A stretch of DNA of 64,000 bases from Desulfovibrio inopinatus DSM 10711 (GCF_000429305.1 NZ_AUBP01000002.1:248001-312000), one strand, 5' to 3'. Shown: positions 8,058 to 17,843, numbered from the stretch's first letter. Made by a program: numbers and translations. Notes: a model not told the origin generated them from the sequence alone.

Positions 8058-9257
8058 TTATGCAACGTGTGTCGTGGCAGATGCTCTATGGCGAAAGAGC
8101 AGTGTCGTTCCAAACCCTGCCAGCGCGCACAGGGCCGCGACGAGATAGACCGACGCAAATCCGGCATACGACGCAAGGGCACCGGTGAGGGGGCCTGTGA
8201 GCCCGTAGGCAATGTCCTGAAATGCAGCGAATCCCCCAATGGCTGTGCCGCGTATATGTGGGGGAGCAATACGCACGACCTCGACACCCAGTGAAGGGAA
8301 AATCAACGAGCATCCCGCACCCGTGAGGGCCGCACCGATCCACGCCACCAGAGCATGCGGCGCAATCCACAGCAGGGTGAGCCCGAAGCACTCAATCGCG
8401 AATGAAATCAAAGAGACCTGAAATCCACCCATTCTGTCGGGGAGATTGCCGAACAGGATGCGGACTGTGACAAAAGCACCACCAAAAAACGACAGCGCAA
8501 GTCCGGCATTTCCCCAATTGTTTGCAAGAAAATAGAGCGAAGAGAACGCCCCGATAACCGCAAACCCGACACCTTGGAGTGAGAGGGCCATCCCAGGCAG
8601 CACGATGAGCCTGACGACAGAATGAAACGGCACGCGGTGACCACAGTGTATGGGAATTGGACGTATCCAGATATTCAAACACAGCGCAATGAGCGGCAGC
8701 AGCATGGTGGAGACACCGAGTGCTGCAAATCCCCACTGATTGAAGAGCACCAGGCCAATCGGTGCCCCCGCGGCCAACGCGCCGTACACGGCGACACCAC
8801 TCCAGGACATCACGGTTCCCGACCTTTCCGGCCCCATGATGCCGAATCCCCATGCCAGAATGCCGGTGAGAAATTGGCTTTCTCCATAGCCAAGAGATAA
8901 TCGTCCCAAAAGCAGTATGACAAAACGAGCCCAGATGGGGACGGGAAGAAGCGCCGCGCCGAGATAGAAACATCCGGCCAATCCGCAAGAGAACATTCCC
9001 CACAGTGCGGTGCGTTTTGCGCCTTTGGTATCGGCCGCCCGTCCGGCATAGCCTCGCGTGGAGACCGTCGCCAAAAACTGAATGCCGACGGCAAGCCCGA
9101 CCATGGTATTACTGAGTCCGAGCTGCTCATGCACAAACAAGGCGATGACGGGAAGGGGAAGCCCGACGGTCAAATAACAGAGAAAAATGGACGTCGCGAG
9201 CCAGAAGAAAGAACGCTCGGGATATGGATGGGCCTCTACTTCCTCAGAGTGCGACAT
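8058..9257 (-). CDS. MFS transporter (YhhS/arabinose-efflux-like)
   Basis: A 399-residue permease with 12 predicted helices. The loop 2-3 motif [21 protein letters not shown] is the classic MFS signature A. The sequence resembles the YhhS-type efflux group. I place the start at 9257 ([13 protein letters not shown]), which gives a typical length. An in-frame ATG at 9332 would add 25 hydrophilic residues, and neither has a good ribosome binding site. It is convergent with the acetyltransferase gene (32 bp apart). Confidence 0.85.
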   Translation of the reverse strand: MSHSEEVEAHPYPERSFFWLATSIFLCYLTVGLPLPVIALFVHEQLGLSNTMVGLAVGIQFLATVSTRGYAGRAADTKGAKRTALWGMFSCGLAGCFYLGAALLPVPIWARFVILLLGRLSLGYGESQFLTGILAWGFGIMGPERSGTVMSWSGVAVYGALAAGAPIGLVLFNQWGFAALGVSTMLLPLIALCLNIWIRPIPIHCGHRVPFHSVVRLIVLPGMALSLQGVGFAVIGAFSSLYFLANNWGNAGLALSFFGGAFVTVRILFGNLPDRMGGFQVSLISFAIECFGLTLLWIAPHALVAWIGAALTGAGCSLIFPSLGVEVVRIAPPHIRGTAIGGFAAFQDIAYGLTGPLTGALASYAGFASVYLVAALCALAGFGTTLLFRHRASATTHVA

Positions 9258-9420
9258 AAAGAATTCCGGGTTGGAGTCCCCAAAATCCTGGACCCTCATC
9301 CGTACAGAAGGAGAGAGGCAGGTCTTGTCCATGGAAATGTGTTTGGTGCATCGCTGAATAACGAATATTTTTTACTCGATTCATGGGGGGATGCCAAAGA
9401 GGAAGATGCAATGGCCCTCA

Positions 9421-10281
9421 TTACTTGCGGAACAACGGGCTATCTTTGGGGAGAGAGATGTCTTCTTGCGTATTCAGCCCTTCTCGTTGAGCAATGAGTG
9501 CACATGCGGTATTGTATTTTGAAATGATGATGTTGAATCGTTTGAGCTGCAATGCGAAGTGTGGTCCCTGTTTTTCTATTGTCTCAGAAAATTTTTCTGA
9601 TGCGTATATATAAAGTTCTCTGTCAGCTGCATTGTATGATTCAGCAATGGCGATATCACTCTGTGTGATGTGTTCTTTCAATTCTTGACGGAGTGCATTG
9701 CGCTTCTCATAAATGATGGAGTCGAGACCAAGAAATGATTTCAGTAAGAGCAAACTTTCATTGAATCGTTCTTGTATACCAACGAATCCAAATCGTGTTG
9801 TGATGTTTTCTTTCGCGATGCGCAATGGCTCGTGAGGAAATTTGGTGAGATCGAAATCTTCACCGGATATCATGCGCGTCATGAAGTTCTTTCCACGGTA
9901 TCGCAGCATTTTAGAATCGCTTGTAATATAATCTGAAAATGTGACACCATTCTCGTTGAGATACCGGTAGAGATGGTTGTTCGGCCATGTCTTCAGAAAC
10001 ACATACTCGGAAATGAGGCGTTGCACCGGGTCTCGGAGAAATGTGAAGACATTGACCGGTATGGAGTAGATTGTCGGTGGCGTGTACGATTGCAAAAAGA
10101 GATGACCCTGAATTAATTTCAGTTGGTCACGCTCTTCAGCACTCAATATGCGTTTTTGTTTATAATCATCCTCCCGATATATCGATAGAATCTCATGCTC
10201 CTCGAAATTATTTTTCAAGATGGAGTTGAGCGTGGTTCCGGCGGTTCTCGGTATATGAAGAAAAAAGAATGGTGTGCGCAT
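9421..10281 (-). CDS. Sulfotransferase family protein
   Basis: A 286-residue protein with the PAPS 5'-phosphosulfate loop right at the N terminus (FFLHIPRTAGTTLNSIL) and the 3'-phosphate motif FLRDPVQRLISEYVFLKTW. These are the hallmarks of Golgi-type/heparan-sulfate-like sulfotransferases. The acceptor is unknown, and no glycan genes lie next to it. The start at 10281 fits the family, where the PAPS loop lies within about 10 residues of the N terminus; a longer frame reaches 10347. Its A/T content looks higher than in flanking genes, suggesting transfer. Confidence 0.8.
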   Translation of the reverse strand: MRTPFFFLHIPRTAGTTLNSILKNNFEEHEILSIYREDDYKQKRILSAEERDQLKLIQGHLFLQSYTPPTIYSIPVNVFTFLRDPVQRLISEYVFLKTWPNNHLYRYLNENGVTFSDYITSDSKMLRYRGKNFMTRMISGEDFDLTKFPHEPLRIAKENITTRFGFVGIQERFNESLLLLKSFLGLDSIIYEKRNALRQELKEHITQSDIAIAESYNAADRELYIYASEKFSETIEKQGPHFALQLKRFNIIISKYNTACALIAQREGLNTQEDISLPKDSPLFRK

Positions 10282-10561
10282 GACGGCATTATAAAATGGA
10301 CTTCCACTGAAAGCTAGCGGTTCGTCCTTCCTCATACGCTTGCACATAACGATGAAATCGGCGTGTTTACTATTTCACATGGCTGTTTATCCCAAAATTC
10401 TAGATTGTTACGGCGCGAGAATTGTATAAGAAGTGTCTCAATCACAATGCATATATAATGAAATTTTTGTAGGATTCATTGTATACAGATTGATACAGGC
10501 TTCATTGGAAGCCCCATCGACTGCACGCATATATGGTGAAGTCGATGGAGGATGTATTCCC

Positions 10562-12061
10562 CTAATCGCTTGCCAGATACGCTTCCTGCAAGACTTCAAT
10601 GGGATGCTGGACCGGGTAGGCGCTCATTTGGTTGAATTGCAAACGGCAACTCAGACAATCGGTAACGAGATGGTCCGGAGAAAGGTGTTTGATATGGGCC
10701 ATCAAACGGCTTCCCATTTGGATGGACGTATAATGGAATTCATTTTTGAATCCCATAATGCCGCCTAAGCCGCAGCAGTAGGACACGTTGTCGATAGCAT
10801 CCATGGAGATGTCCGGGATGAGTTCCATGAGTTTGGCATAGGGGATGCCCATAGCTTGTTCCCGTTGGTGGCATGGCGCATAGTAAGCTTTTTTCCCTGG
10901 AATAGCCCCGAACTGCGTGGAGAGTTCTCCGTTGCGATGCAAGGAGAGCAGGAATTCTCCAAGGTCGAAGCAGTTAAGCGATACCTTGATGCGTTTGAGC
11001 GGATCAAGCGATGCAAAGTAGCCGTCATTCTTCATGATACTGCCGTATATCGTCTTGCTCAGCGTGCGAATGCGCATTTCCTGCACACGACCAAGGATAC
11101 CGTCAGGAATCGGCACGGTTTTCAGGGCGGCTTGGATATTGTTGAAGGTGACATTGCAGAGCTTTGGGGCGTCAGGATCCTGCTGTTTCGCAGGGGAGAA
11201 CTCCGGCACCATCAGGTTTCGGTCCGTCCCTCCGACCAGCGCCTGATATTCTTCCGCATAATAGGCTCGTTCCGGCAACGCTTTTTTCAGCAGATAGCCG
11301 CATGTCGGGCAGGATGTGACAATGCTATACCCATCGTCGATGAGTTCGCTCATAAGCGAAACCGTACGTTCTGCACTGGCAAGCGTTGTCGGGCGATCTC
11401 CCTCCAGCATGCTGGGCATGCCGCAACAGCCTTGTTTCGGTGGGTAATATACGGTGATATTATTGCGTTGCAGCACTTCGACTGCGGCCTGGGCAACTTC
11501 CGGGAAAAGGCGTCGAGCCGTGCAACCGGAGAAGAACGCGACTTTCTTGCCTTTGGTTTCGGACTGTGCAGCGGGCCGTGTATCCCATCCTTCTTTTTTT
11601 GCTATGGCGGGAAACGCTGTCCGAGGAATCAGGGGCAATTTGCGTTTGGCATGAATACCGGCGGTTTTTCTGATCAATCCTCCGGAAAGCGGGTGTTGCA
11701 ACAGGGCGTTCGCAATTTGCGGAGCGGCACCGCATAATATCCCGAGACGTTCGACGTCTTCAAGAAGGCGCAGGGGCAACGGGAGGCCATCCCGTTCGAT
11801 GAACATGGTTTTGGCCAAAAGGATATCCTGCCGGACATCATCGCAGGGGCACAGTGCGCAATAGTTGCAGCTCTCTGCCAATTCGCGCAATTCGGTTCCT
11901 GTGATCCGTTCTCCTGTTTCCTGTTCCCGGTCGACAAGGGCATAGAGTTTGGGAAAGAATAGGCAATTCGTTTCGTACATGTACCGACAGCAATCACAAT
12001 CCAGGCACAAGTCGACGACTTTTCGCATCTGACGTTCGGCATTATCCATCTGCGTACTCAT
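10562..12061 (-). CDS. (Fe-S)-binding oxidoreductase subunit with two CCG domains (GlpC/HdrD-like)
   Basis: A 499-residue protein. The N-terminal ferredoxin-like region carries two clusters of Cys (CLDCDCCRYMYETNC near residue 20 and CNYCALCPC near 65) for [4Fe-4S] binding. Two cysteine-rich CCG domains follow: GCTARRLF...QGCCGMP in the middle and PCHQREQ...SYCCGLGG at the C terminus. Such subunits pass electrons in glycerol-3-phosphate, lactate or heterodisulfide reductase complexes. No catalytic flavoprotein gene is adjacent, so the partner is unknown. It has no clear ribosome binding site at the ATG. Confidence 0.85.
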   Translation of the reverse strand: MSTQMDNAERQMRKVVDLCLDCDCCRYMYETNCLFFPKLYALVDREQETGERITGTELRELAESCNYCALCPCDDVRQDILLAKTMFIERDGLPLPLRLLEDVERLGILCGAAPQIANALLQHPLSGGLIRKTAGIHAKRKLPLIPRTAFPAIAKKEGWDTRPAAQSETKGKKVAFFSGCTARRLFPEVAQAAVEVLQRNNITVYYPPKQGCCGMPSMLEGDRPTTLASAERTVSLMSELIDDGYSIVTSCPTCGYLLKKALPERAYYAEEYQALVGGTDRNLMVPEFSPAKQQDPDAPKLCNVTFNNIQAALKTVPIPDGILGRVQEMRIRTLSKTIYGSIMKNDGYFASLDPLKRIKVSLNCFDLGEFLLSLHRNGELSTQFGAIPGKKAYYAPCHQREQAMGIPYAKLMELIPDISMDAIDNVSYCCGLGGIMGFKNEFHYTSIQMGSRLMAHIKHLSPDHLVTDCLSCRLQFNQMSAYPVQHPIEVLQEAYLASD

Positions 12062-12281
12062 ATGTGTTTCGCGACGACATCAGGCAGATTCGTCGCGTGT
12101 GTTGAGTGTGGTGAAAGGGAAATACGATTGATTCACGGAGAGCGGTGTTGTGTTGTTATTTTTAACATATATACGCGTGGGGAGTATGGCGGGTCAAGAT
12201 AGGACCACGTGTTGTTTTCTGCAATGCGAACATCCGGAGAATATTGGTATGGAGATACCTGGGATTATGGGTGTCTTCCTG

Positions 12282-12851
12282 CTACATATGCTTGTTTTTC
12301 GCTGCATACTTTCCCATTACCCAAAGCAGAAGCACACAGATGAGCGCGCCAATCAGCGCTGCAGGAAGGATGGCCCATCCTGACGTACCGCCTTCAAGTC
12401 GCGACCAGATAATTTTAAGTGTGGCGGCTGCAATGACAATGAGCATGGCTAGCCTGATGTTTCGCATGAAGCATGCGATCCCCATGAAAAGGTAGGTCAC
12501 GAGTACCGCAATCCAGCCGAGCACGGTGAACGTTGTGATATCGCCGTAGAGATAAGCGTATTCCGACTGGAGAAACGCCGTGACGTGTGGATCAGGATTT
12601 TGGGGTGGTGGAAACCAGCCCATGGATGTTGCCATGGCAAAAATGGAAAACGCCATGCCACCGAAAGATTTTTTCCAGGCAAAGAAACAAAACGGCAGCA
12701 AGAGCAGGGGGCGGATATACCAACTCCATACATTGTGATGCCGCGCCCACATCCAATCAAAGAATGTGGGCGAAAACATCATGAGCAGGATGAACGCGAG
12801 GGTGCCGACTGAAAAAACGATTGCGAGAATGACATCACGTGCTTTCGACAT
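12282..12851 (-). CDS. Polytopic membrane protein of unknown function
   Basis: A 189-residue product with five or six hydrophobic helices (e.g. VILAIVFSVGTLAFILLMMF near the N terminus and LPAALIGALICVLLLWVMG near the C terminus). I do not recognise the family. AAGGA lies 6 bases before the ATG at 12851, which is preferred over an upstream ATG at 12947. It sits between the Fe-S subunit gene and the riboswitch on the opposite strand, with no obvious partner. Confidence 0.65.
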   Translation of the reverse strand: MSKARDVILAIVFSVGTLAFILLMMFSPTFFDWMWARHHNVWSWYIRPLLLLPFCFFAWKKSFGGMAFSIFAMATSMGWFPPPQNPDPHVTAFLQSEYAYLYGDITTFTVLGWIAVLVTYLFMGIACFMRNIRLAMLIVIAAATLKIIWSRLEGGTSGWAILPAALIGALICVLLLWVMGKYAAKNKHM

Positions 12852-13059
12852 AGGTTTCCTTGGGTGTCCACTGGAATGCGTACATCCCTCGTGGGGGTTG
12901 GGTCTTTGAATGAGGAATATTGCAAAATTTTTCGTAATTGCTTTCAAAAATTTTATGGTTCCCTGTCAACGCGTATTTTTCGGTCCCCTTATGAGATGAG
13001 GATGGGGAAGGATCGTCTTGCGTCCTGCTACAGCTTGAGGTACTTGCCTGCCTCACCAC

Positions 13060-13220
13060 GATGTTCTTCAGGTGGCCACAGGCCATAACAGGGAATCCGG
13101 TGCAAATCCGGAGCGGTCCCGCCGCTGTCATCCTCATGGACGTGTGATCCTCAAACGCCACTGCCGTCAGGCGGGAAGGCGGATCATACGAGGATAGCCA
13201 GAAGACCTGCCTGAAGCATT
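13060..13220 (+). promoter_or_regulatory. Cobalamin (AdoCbl) riboswitch
   Basis: The conserved elements appear in order. AGGTGGCC lies near 13070. The core GGGAATCCGGTGCAAATCC, followed by GGAGCGGTCCCGCCGCTGT, spans about 13095-13130. GGCGGGAAGGCGG lies near 13170, and the closing AGCCAGAAGACCTGCC spans about 13197-13212. TTCAGG near 13067 can pair with CCTGAA near 13210 to close P1. It lies about 180 bp before the class III ribonucleotide reductase start, so B12 is expected to repress that gene. Confidence 0.93.
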
Positions 13221-13240
13221 TCCTGCCCGCTACGGTTCGC

Positions 13241-13262
13241 GGAGCCCGTAGAGGGACTTGAA
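13241..13262 (+). terminator. Short hairpin after the riboswitch (possible expression platform)
   Basis: CTACGG and CCGTAG pair across a 10-base loop just beyond the riboswitch core. There is no T-run, so it may act in translational control or as part of an anti-terminator. Coordinates are approximate. Confidence 0.3.
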
Positions 13263-13403
13263 TGGACACACCATATAACTGTTGTCGCGGTTTTTCGGTT
13301 CTGCCGTTGGACCTCGCGTCGGCAACATCATCAAGCAGTTAAGCCGTGATCACTTTTTTCTGTGCCGGCTCTTTCCGCGTCGCTGCTTGTGTCATGATTT
13401 TTT

Positions 13404-15473
13404 ATGCCCAGCAAAATTCTCAAGCGTGATGGTTGTATCGAAACCTGGTCGACCAAGCGAATCGGCAATGCCATTTTCAAAGCACTCAATGGAAGTGGCA
13501 TCAAAGACCCGTTACTTGCGGACCGATTGGCCAGAAAAGTCGAGCAGAAGCTCAAAGAAGCAGACGTCGACATCCCCGAACAAGAAGAAGTGCAGGACAT
13601 GGTTCAGCAGGTGCTCATGGAAGCACGGCTGTACAAGGTGGCCGAGCGCTACATTATTTATCGGGAAAAACGTCGTGAACTGCGTTCTCAAAACGCCGCC
13701 TATTTGGACATTGCCGGTGTAACGGACAGTTATTTGAACAATGTCGACTGGCGCGTAAATGAAAATTCCAACATGGTCCATTCCTATCAGGGGCTTATTT
13801 TGCACATGGCCGGTGCCGTTCAGGCTCGGTATATGCTGGAAAGATATCCTGAAGAAGTCCGCATGGCCCATACCCACGGCTACTTCCATATTCACGACCT
13901 GTCATTTGGACTCGCAGGATATTGCTCCGGTTGGAGTTTGCGGGATCTGCTCTTGGAAGGGTTCAATTTGCGGGATAGGTGCTCCTCGACACCGGCCAAG
14001 CATTTTGACGCTGCGTGCGGGCAAATAGTCAATTTTCTCGGAACACTGCAAAATGAATGGGCTGGGGCGCAAGCCTTCAACAACGTTGATACATACCTGG
14101 CTCCCTTTATTCGATACGACAACTTGAATTACAACGATGTAAAGCAACAGATTCAAAAGTTGCTGCATAATCTGAATGCGACATCTCGTTGGGGCGGGCA
14201 GAGTCCGTTCACGAATTTCACGTTCGATTTTTCACCCCCGGCACACATCGCCAACGAAGCCGTTATTATCGGCGGCGAGTTGCAAGACTCGACCTATGGT
14301 GAGTATGCCGAGGAAATGGCCATGATCAACCGGGCGTTCCTCGAAATCATGTTGGAAGGCGACGCCGATGGCCGCATTTTCTCCTTTCCAATTCCCACGT
14401 ATAACGTGACCGAAGACTTTCCCTGGGATTCCGTGGAAGGGAAACTTCTCATGAAGATGACCGCGAAATACGGTGCACCGTATTTCCAGAACTTCATTAA
14501 TTCCGATCTGAATCCGGAAGATGTGCGCTCCATGTGCTGCCGCCTGCAAATGGACTTGCGAGAGATTCGCAAGAAAACCGGTGGATTGTTTGGCGCCGGG
14601 GATTTGACCGGGTCCATCGGGGTCGTGACCCTGAACCTTCCCAAGTTGGCCTATCTTGCCCATAACGAAGAAGATTTCCTGGACTTGATCACGGAATATG
14701 CTTCGTTGGCGAGTGAGTCCTTGGAGTTCAAACGGAAAGTGGTGCAGAAGAATCTTGATGCAGGCATGTTTCCGTTTTCTCGGCGGTATTTGAAGAATGG
14801 TTTCAAAGGTCATTTTTCGACCATTGGCTTGATCGGTGGTCACGAAGCCTGCATGAACCTGTTGGGCAAAGGCATCGAAAGCCCCTCCGGTATGCGCTTG
14901 ATGAAACGTATACTCAATCATCTGAGAAGTCTTGTTGTGCAATTTCAGGAAGAAACAGGAAACTTGTACAACCTGGAAGCCACGCCCGGAGAAGGCACAT
15001 GCTATCGACTCGCAAAGATCGATAAAGCATTGTATGCCGATATTTATACGTCCGGCAATGGAACGCCGTATTATACCAATTCGACACTCTTGCCGGTTGG
15101 TATTAGCTCCGATGTGTTCTTTTCACTGGAACACCAAAATGATTTGCAGACGCTCTACAATGGCGGTACGGTTTTTCACACCTTTTTGGGTGAAGCCGTT
15201 CCCAACGAAGAGAGTATTCAGCGTTTCCTTTTGAAAGCCATGAGTATGACCAAGATTCCCTATATCTCCGTGACACCGACATTCTCGGTCTGTGAGAATC
15301 ATGGGTATCTCTATGGCGAACAGTTCCGTTGTCCGACATGTGATCGGGAAACCGAAGTCTATACGCGTGTCGTGGGATACTATCGCCCGGTCAATCGCTG
15401 GAATAAGGGCAAACAGGAAGAATACAAGGATCGGACGGAATACGCGATGGAAGTGCTTTGTAAAACAGCGTAA
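13404..15473 (+). CDS. nrdD: Anaerobic (class III) ribonucleoside-triphosphate reductase
   Basis: A 689-residue glycyl-radical enzyme that reduces ribonucleotides to deoxyribonucleotides without oxygen. The N terminus is an ATP-cone allosteric domain (KRDGCIETWSTKRIGNAIFK, residues about 7-95), followed by the ten-stranded barrel. The C terminus has Zn-binding Cys pairs (CENHG, CPTC) and the glycyl-radical loop RVVGYY with Gly658. The activase gene nrdG is not next to it and must be elsewhere. The ATG has no visible Shine-Dalgarno, and an in-frame stop lies just upstream. Regulation is by the cobalamin riboswitch: with B12 present, a B12-dependent class II enzyme presumably substitutes (inference). 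Confidence 0.95.
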   Translation: MPSKILKRDGCIETWSTKRIGNAIFKALNGSGIKDPLLADRLARKVEQKLKEADVDIPEQEEVQDMVQQVLMEARLYKVAERYIIYREKRRELRSQNAAYLDIAGVTDSYLNNVDWRVNENSNMVHSYQGLILHMAGAVQARYMLERYPEEVRMAHTHGYFHIHDLSFGLAGYCSGWSLRDLLLEGFNLRDRCSSTPAKHFDAACGQIVNFLGTLQNEWAGAQAFNNVDTYLAPFIRYDNLNYNDVKQQIQKLLHNLNATSRWGGQSPFTNFTFDFSPPAHIANEAVIIGGELQDSTYGEYAEEMAMINRAFLEIMLEGDADGRIFSFPIPTYNVTEDFPWDSVEGKLLMKMTAKYGAPYFQNFINSDLNPEDVRSMCCRLQMDLREIRKKTGGLFGAGDLTGSIGVVTLNLPKLAYLAHNEEDFLDLITEYASLASESLEFKRKVVQKNLDAGMFPFSRRYLKNGFKGHFSTIGLIGGHEACMNLLGKGIESPSGMRLMKRILNHLRSLVVQFQEETGNLYNLEATPGEGTCYRLAKIDKALYADIYTSGNGTPYYTNSTLLPVGISSDVFFSLEHQNDLQTLYNGGTVFHTFLGEAVPNEESIQRFLLKAMSMTKIPYISVTPTFSVCENHGYLYGEQFRCPTCDRETEVYTRVVGYYRPVNRWNKGKQEEYKDRTEYAMEVLCKTA

Positions 15474-15485
15474 AATACGGTCTCA

Positions 15486-15713
15486 ATGATTCTCGATGCC
15501 AATCAGATTGCCTCTATCAGGCAAAACAACGACGAAGAACTCCGCGGGGGTAGCCGTGCTACACACGGCTACCCCGCGCACACCATTCAAAATCTGCTCC
15601 ATACCATCGAAGCCTTGAAAAAGGAAAAACGCAAGTGGAAGAAACTGGCGCAGTCCAGAGGAAAACTTCTTGAAGAGATTGGAGCATTGGCGTCGCAGGT
15701 AAATCACGACTGA
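15486..15713 (+). CDS. Small coiled-coil protein downstream of nrdD
   Basis: A 75-residue frame 12 bp after nrdD. The C-terminal 45 residues (TIQNLLHTIEALKKEKRKWK onward) have heptad spacing suited to a short coiled coil. Residues 20-32 (RGGSRATHGYPAH) are encoded by a strong palindrome, which could be an insertion or could mean the frame is not a gene. There is no good ribosome binding site; translation might be coupled to nrdD. No family is recognised. Confidence 0.4.
   Translation: MILDANQIASIRQNNDEELRGGSRATHGYPAHTIQNLLHTIEALKKEKRKWKKLAQSRGKLLEEIGALASQVNHD
15543..15578 (+). repeat. Strong hairpin (12-bp perfect arms) inside the small ORF after nrdD
   Basis: GGGGTAGCCGTG (15547-15558) pairs exactly with 15564-15575 across a 5-base loop, and CGC/GCG outside it extend the stem with one bulge. 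No T-run follows. It is either a terminator-like element after nrdD or a palindromic insertion read in frame. Confidence 0.5.
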
Positions 15714-15748
15714 GACACAATCAGTCTGTATCCGTACTGCGTTTTCAA

Positions 15749-15784
15749 ATGGCCCTATGGAAGAGTGTTCTTTCATAGGGCCAT
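15749..15784. terminator. Hairpin terminator candidate
   Basis: ATGGCCCTATG (15749-15759) is exactly complementary to 15774-15784. It lies after nrdD and the small ORF. The 3' flank is only mildly T-rich. Confidence 0.5.
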
Positions 15785-16069
15785 CCTTGTCAGAGGAGCT
15801 TGACCGCCGTTATTTGCCTCGCTACGGTTTTATCATGGTAAACACGTGTTTCTTCTTTTCTGAGGAACGCTCTCCATTTGTATTTTTGAGCTGTCAGCCC
15901 TGTGTCTCGTCGAGTCGGGGAAATGCTCATGAAGGCTCCTTGCGCTTTCCGATGGCGGCGTTATGTCGGTTTCGGGGGCGCCTGTATTTCCTTTGCAAGA
16001 GAGTGCACATGAATTGCTCACGCGTGGTCGTGGGCTATGCGTGAAGAATTTGAAACAAGGAGTGAATTG

Positions 16070-17662
16070 ATGACGTTAGATTCTTCTCGGGATGGGAATG
16101 CTGCCTTGCCCGAGACGCTGAATGGTGCTGAATCGCTTGTTGCCACACTGGTTGATAGTGGCATTGAGGTCTGTTTTGCCAATCCGGGTACGTCGGAAAT
16201 GCATTTTGTTTGTGCGCTCGACCATATTCCCGGCATGCGTTCGGTGCTTTGTCTGTTTGAAGGCGTCGTGACCGGTGCGGCTGATGGATATGCCCGCATG
16301 GCAGGAAAACCGGCTTGTACGTTGCTCCACCTTGGGCCGGGATTCGCCAACGGCATGGCCAATATTCATAATGCACGGAAAGGGCAAACGCCGATGGTGA
16401 ATATCGTCGGTGATCATGCCACCACACATGAGCGCTATGATGCGCCATTGACCTCAAACGTCGTCGGTTTTGCCGAAGCCATTTCCCATTGGGTGCATCG
16501 GTCGAAAAGCTCACGCAATGTTGCGGTAGATGCTGCCCGCGCAGTTCAAGCGGCGCGTCAGTCTCCCGGTCAGGTGGCGACGTTAATTCTCCCTGCCGAT
16601 GCTTCGTGGTTGCCAGCGGAACGACCTGCGCCACGGCTTGATGTCTGCCCGGCGGGAGTCGTGTCCGATGCGGCGATTGATGCCGCTGCACAGGCGCTTT
16701 CCAGCGGAAAGAAAACAGCAATTCTGATGCGTGGGAGTGTACTCTATGAGGAAGGACTCCACGCAGCCGGCTGCATTGCCGCCAAAGTGGGCGCGACATT
16801 GTTCTGTGATACGTTTACTCCACGGATGCGCGCAGGGGCTGGTGCGCCAATTGTTGAGCGGCTGCCGTACCGCGGGAAGGATATTCTCCGTCGATTGGGT
16901 GAGTTTGAACAACTTCTGCTTGTCGGTGCGGAACCTCCGGTTTCGTTTTTCGCCTACCCGGATCAAGAAAGCTGGCTGACACCGCCTGCATGTGCCATTT
17001 TGACATTGTCGCACCCGCATGAAGATGGCAATGCCGCTTTGGTCGCGCTGGGCGAAGCGATCAAGTCTCCACCGACCTGTTCCCTGACATCGTTTGGCCC
17101 GCCGTCGCTGCCGGGAAATGGTCCTCTGACAGCGCAAAACGCTTTGCAGATAGTAGCGGCATTGTTGCCGGAAGAGGCTATTGTCACGGATGAAGGCATT
17201 ACATCCACCTTGCCGTACTCGTCGTTACTCGCGCAGTCGGCACCCCACGACTATCTTGCGCTGACGGGGGGATCCATCGGCGATATTCTGCCTTTGAGCA
17301 CGGGGGTTGCCATTGGAGCACCGGGCCGCAAGGTCGTTTGTTTGGAAGGTGATGGCAGCGCCATGTACACCCTGCAAGCGCTCTGGACGCAGGCACGTGA
17401 GAAGCTTGATGTCGTCACCGTCATCTATGCCAATCGGTCGTACGCCGTATTGAATCAGGAATTACGTCTGATGCAGGCGACATCCGAAGGCGGAGTTGCA
17501 GCGTCACTGTTCGATCTGCATAATCCGTCGCTCGATTGGGTCAAACTTGCCGAAGGCATGGGCGTGTCGGCGGTACGAGCCGAAACAACGCAAGCATTTC
17601 TCGACGCGTTTACGGCCGCGCTTCGTGAGCCCGGACCGCATCTTATCGAAGCGATTATTTAG
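16070..17662 (+). CDS. Thiamine-diphosphate-dependent enzyme (acetolactate-synthase/benzoylformate-decarboxylase-like)
   Basis: A 530-residue cytoplasmic enzyme with the three-domain ThDP architecture. The N-terminal Pyr domain has CFANPGTSEMHFV and the activating Glu in CLFEGVVTGAADGYARMAGK. A central domain follows. The C-terminal PP domain has CLEGDGSAMYTLQALW and YANRSYAVLNQEL, which bind the diphosphate and Mg. The reaction is probably a 2-oxo-acid decarboxylation or carboligation, but the substrate is not readable. AAGGAGTGAATTG precedes the ATG at 16070, which is preferred over 16037. No small regulatory subunit (ilvN) follows, so a true biosynthetic acetolactate synthase is unlikely. 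Confidence 0.85.
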   Translation: MTLDSSRDGNAALPETLNGAESLVATLVDSGIEVCFANPGTSEMHFVCALDHIPGMRSVLCLFEGVVTGAADGYARMAGKPACTLLHLGPGFANGMANIHNARKGQTPMVNIVGDHATTHERYDAPLTSNVVGFAEAISHWVHRSKSSRNVAVDAARAVQAARQSPGQVATLILPADASWLPAERPAPRLDVCPAGVVSDAAIDAAAQALSSGKKTAILMRGSVLYEEGLHAAGCIAAKVGATLFCDTFTPRMRAGAGAPIVERLPYRGKDILRRLGEFEQLLLVGAEPPVSFFAYPDQESWLTPPACAILTLSHPHEDGNAALVALGEAIKSPPTCSLTSFGPPSLPGNGPLTAQNALQIVAALLPEEAIVTDEGITSTLPYSSLLAQSAPHDYLALTGGSIGDILPLSTGVAIGAPGRKVVCLEGDGSAMYTLQALWTQAREKLDVVTVIYANRSYAVLNQELRLMQATSEGGVAASLFDLHNPSLDWVKLAEGMGVSAVRAETTQAFLDAFTAALREPGPHLIEAII

Positions 17663-17709
17663 CGTGATCTTGCCACCACATGTGGTGGTGAGAGACAGGG
17701 AATGCGATG

Positions 17710-17748
17710 AAAACGTCCGGTCGGCCAGTGGAGCAGACCGGACGTTTT
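17710..17748 (+). terminator. Intrinsic terminator after the ThDP enzyme
   Basis: AAAACGTCCGGTC (17710-17722) pairs exactly with GACCGGACGTTTT (17736-17748), giving 13 bp with a TTTT end. It lies 48 bp after the stop at 17662. The palindrome CCACCACATGTGGTGG lies just before it. Confidence 0.75.
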
Positions 17749-17843
17749 GCGTGATGTGCATGGCGGAAGACGTTTTCGCAATTTTGTCCAAGCCTTTCCA
17801 CGTCAGGATGATTATGAAAGAGCTACGGAGCAGGGAGGGGATG

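Noticed and set aside
10856-11737. 293-codon plus-strand frame
   Set aside because: Antisense to the Fe-S subunit gene, no motif.
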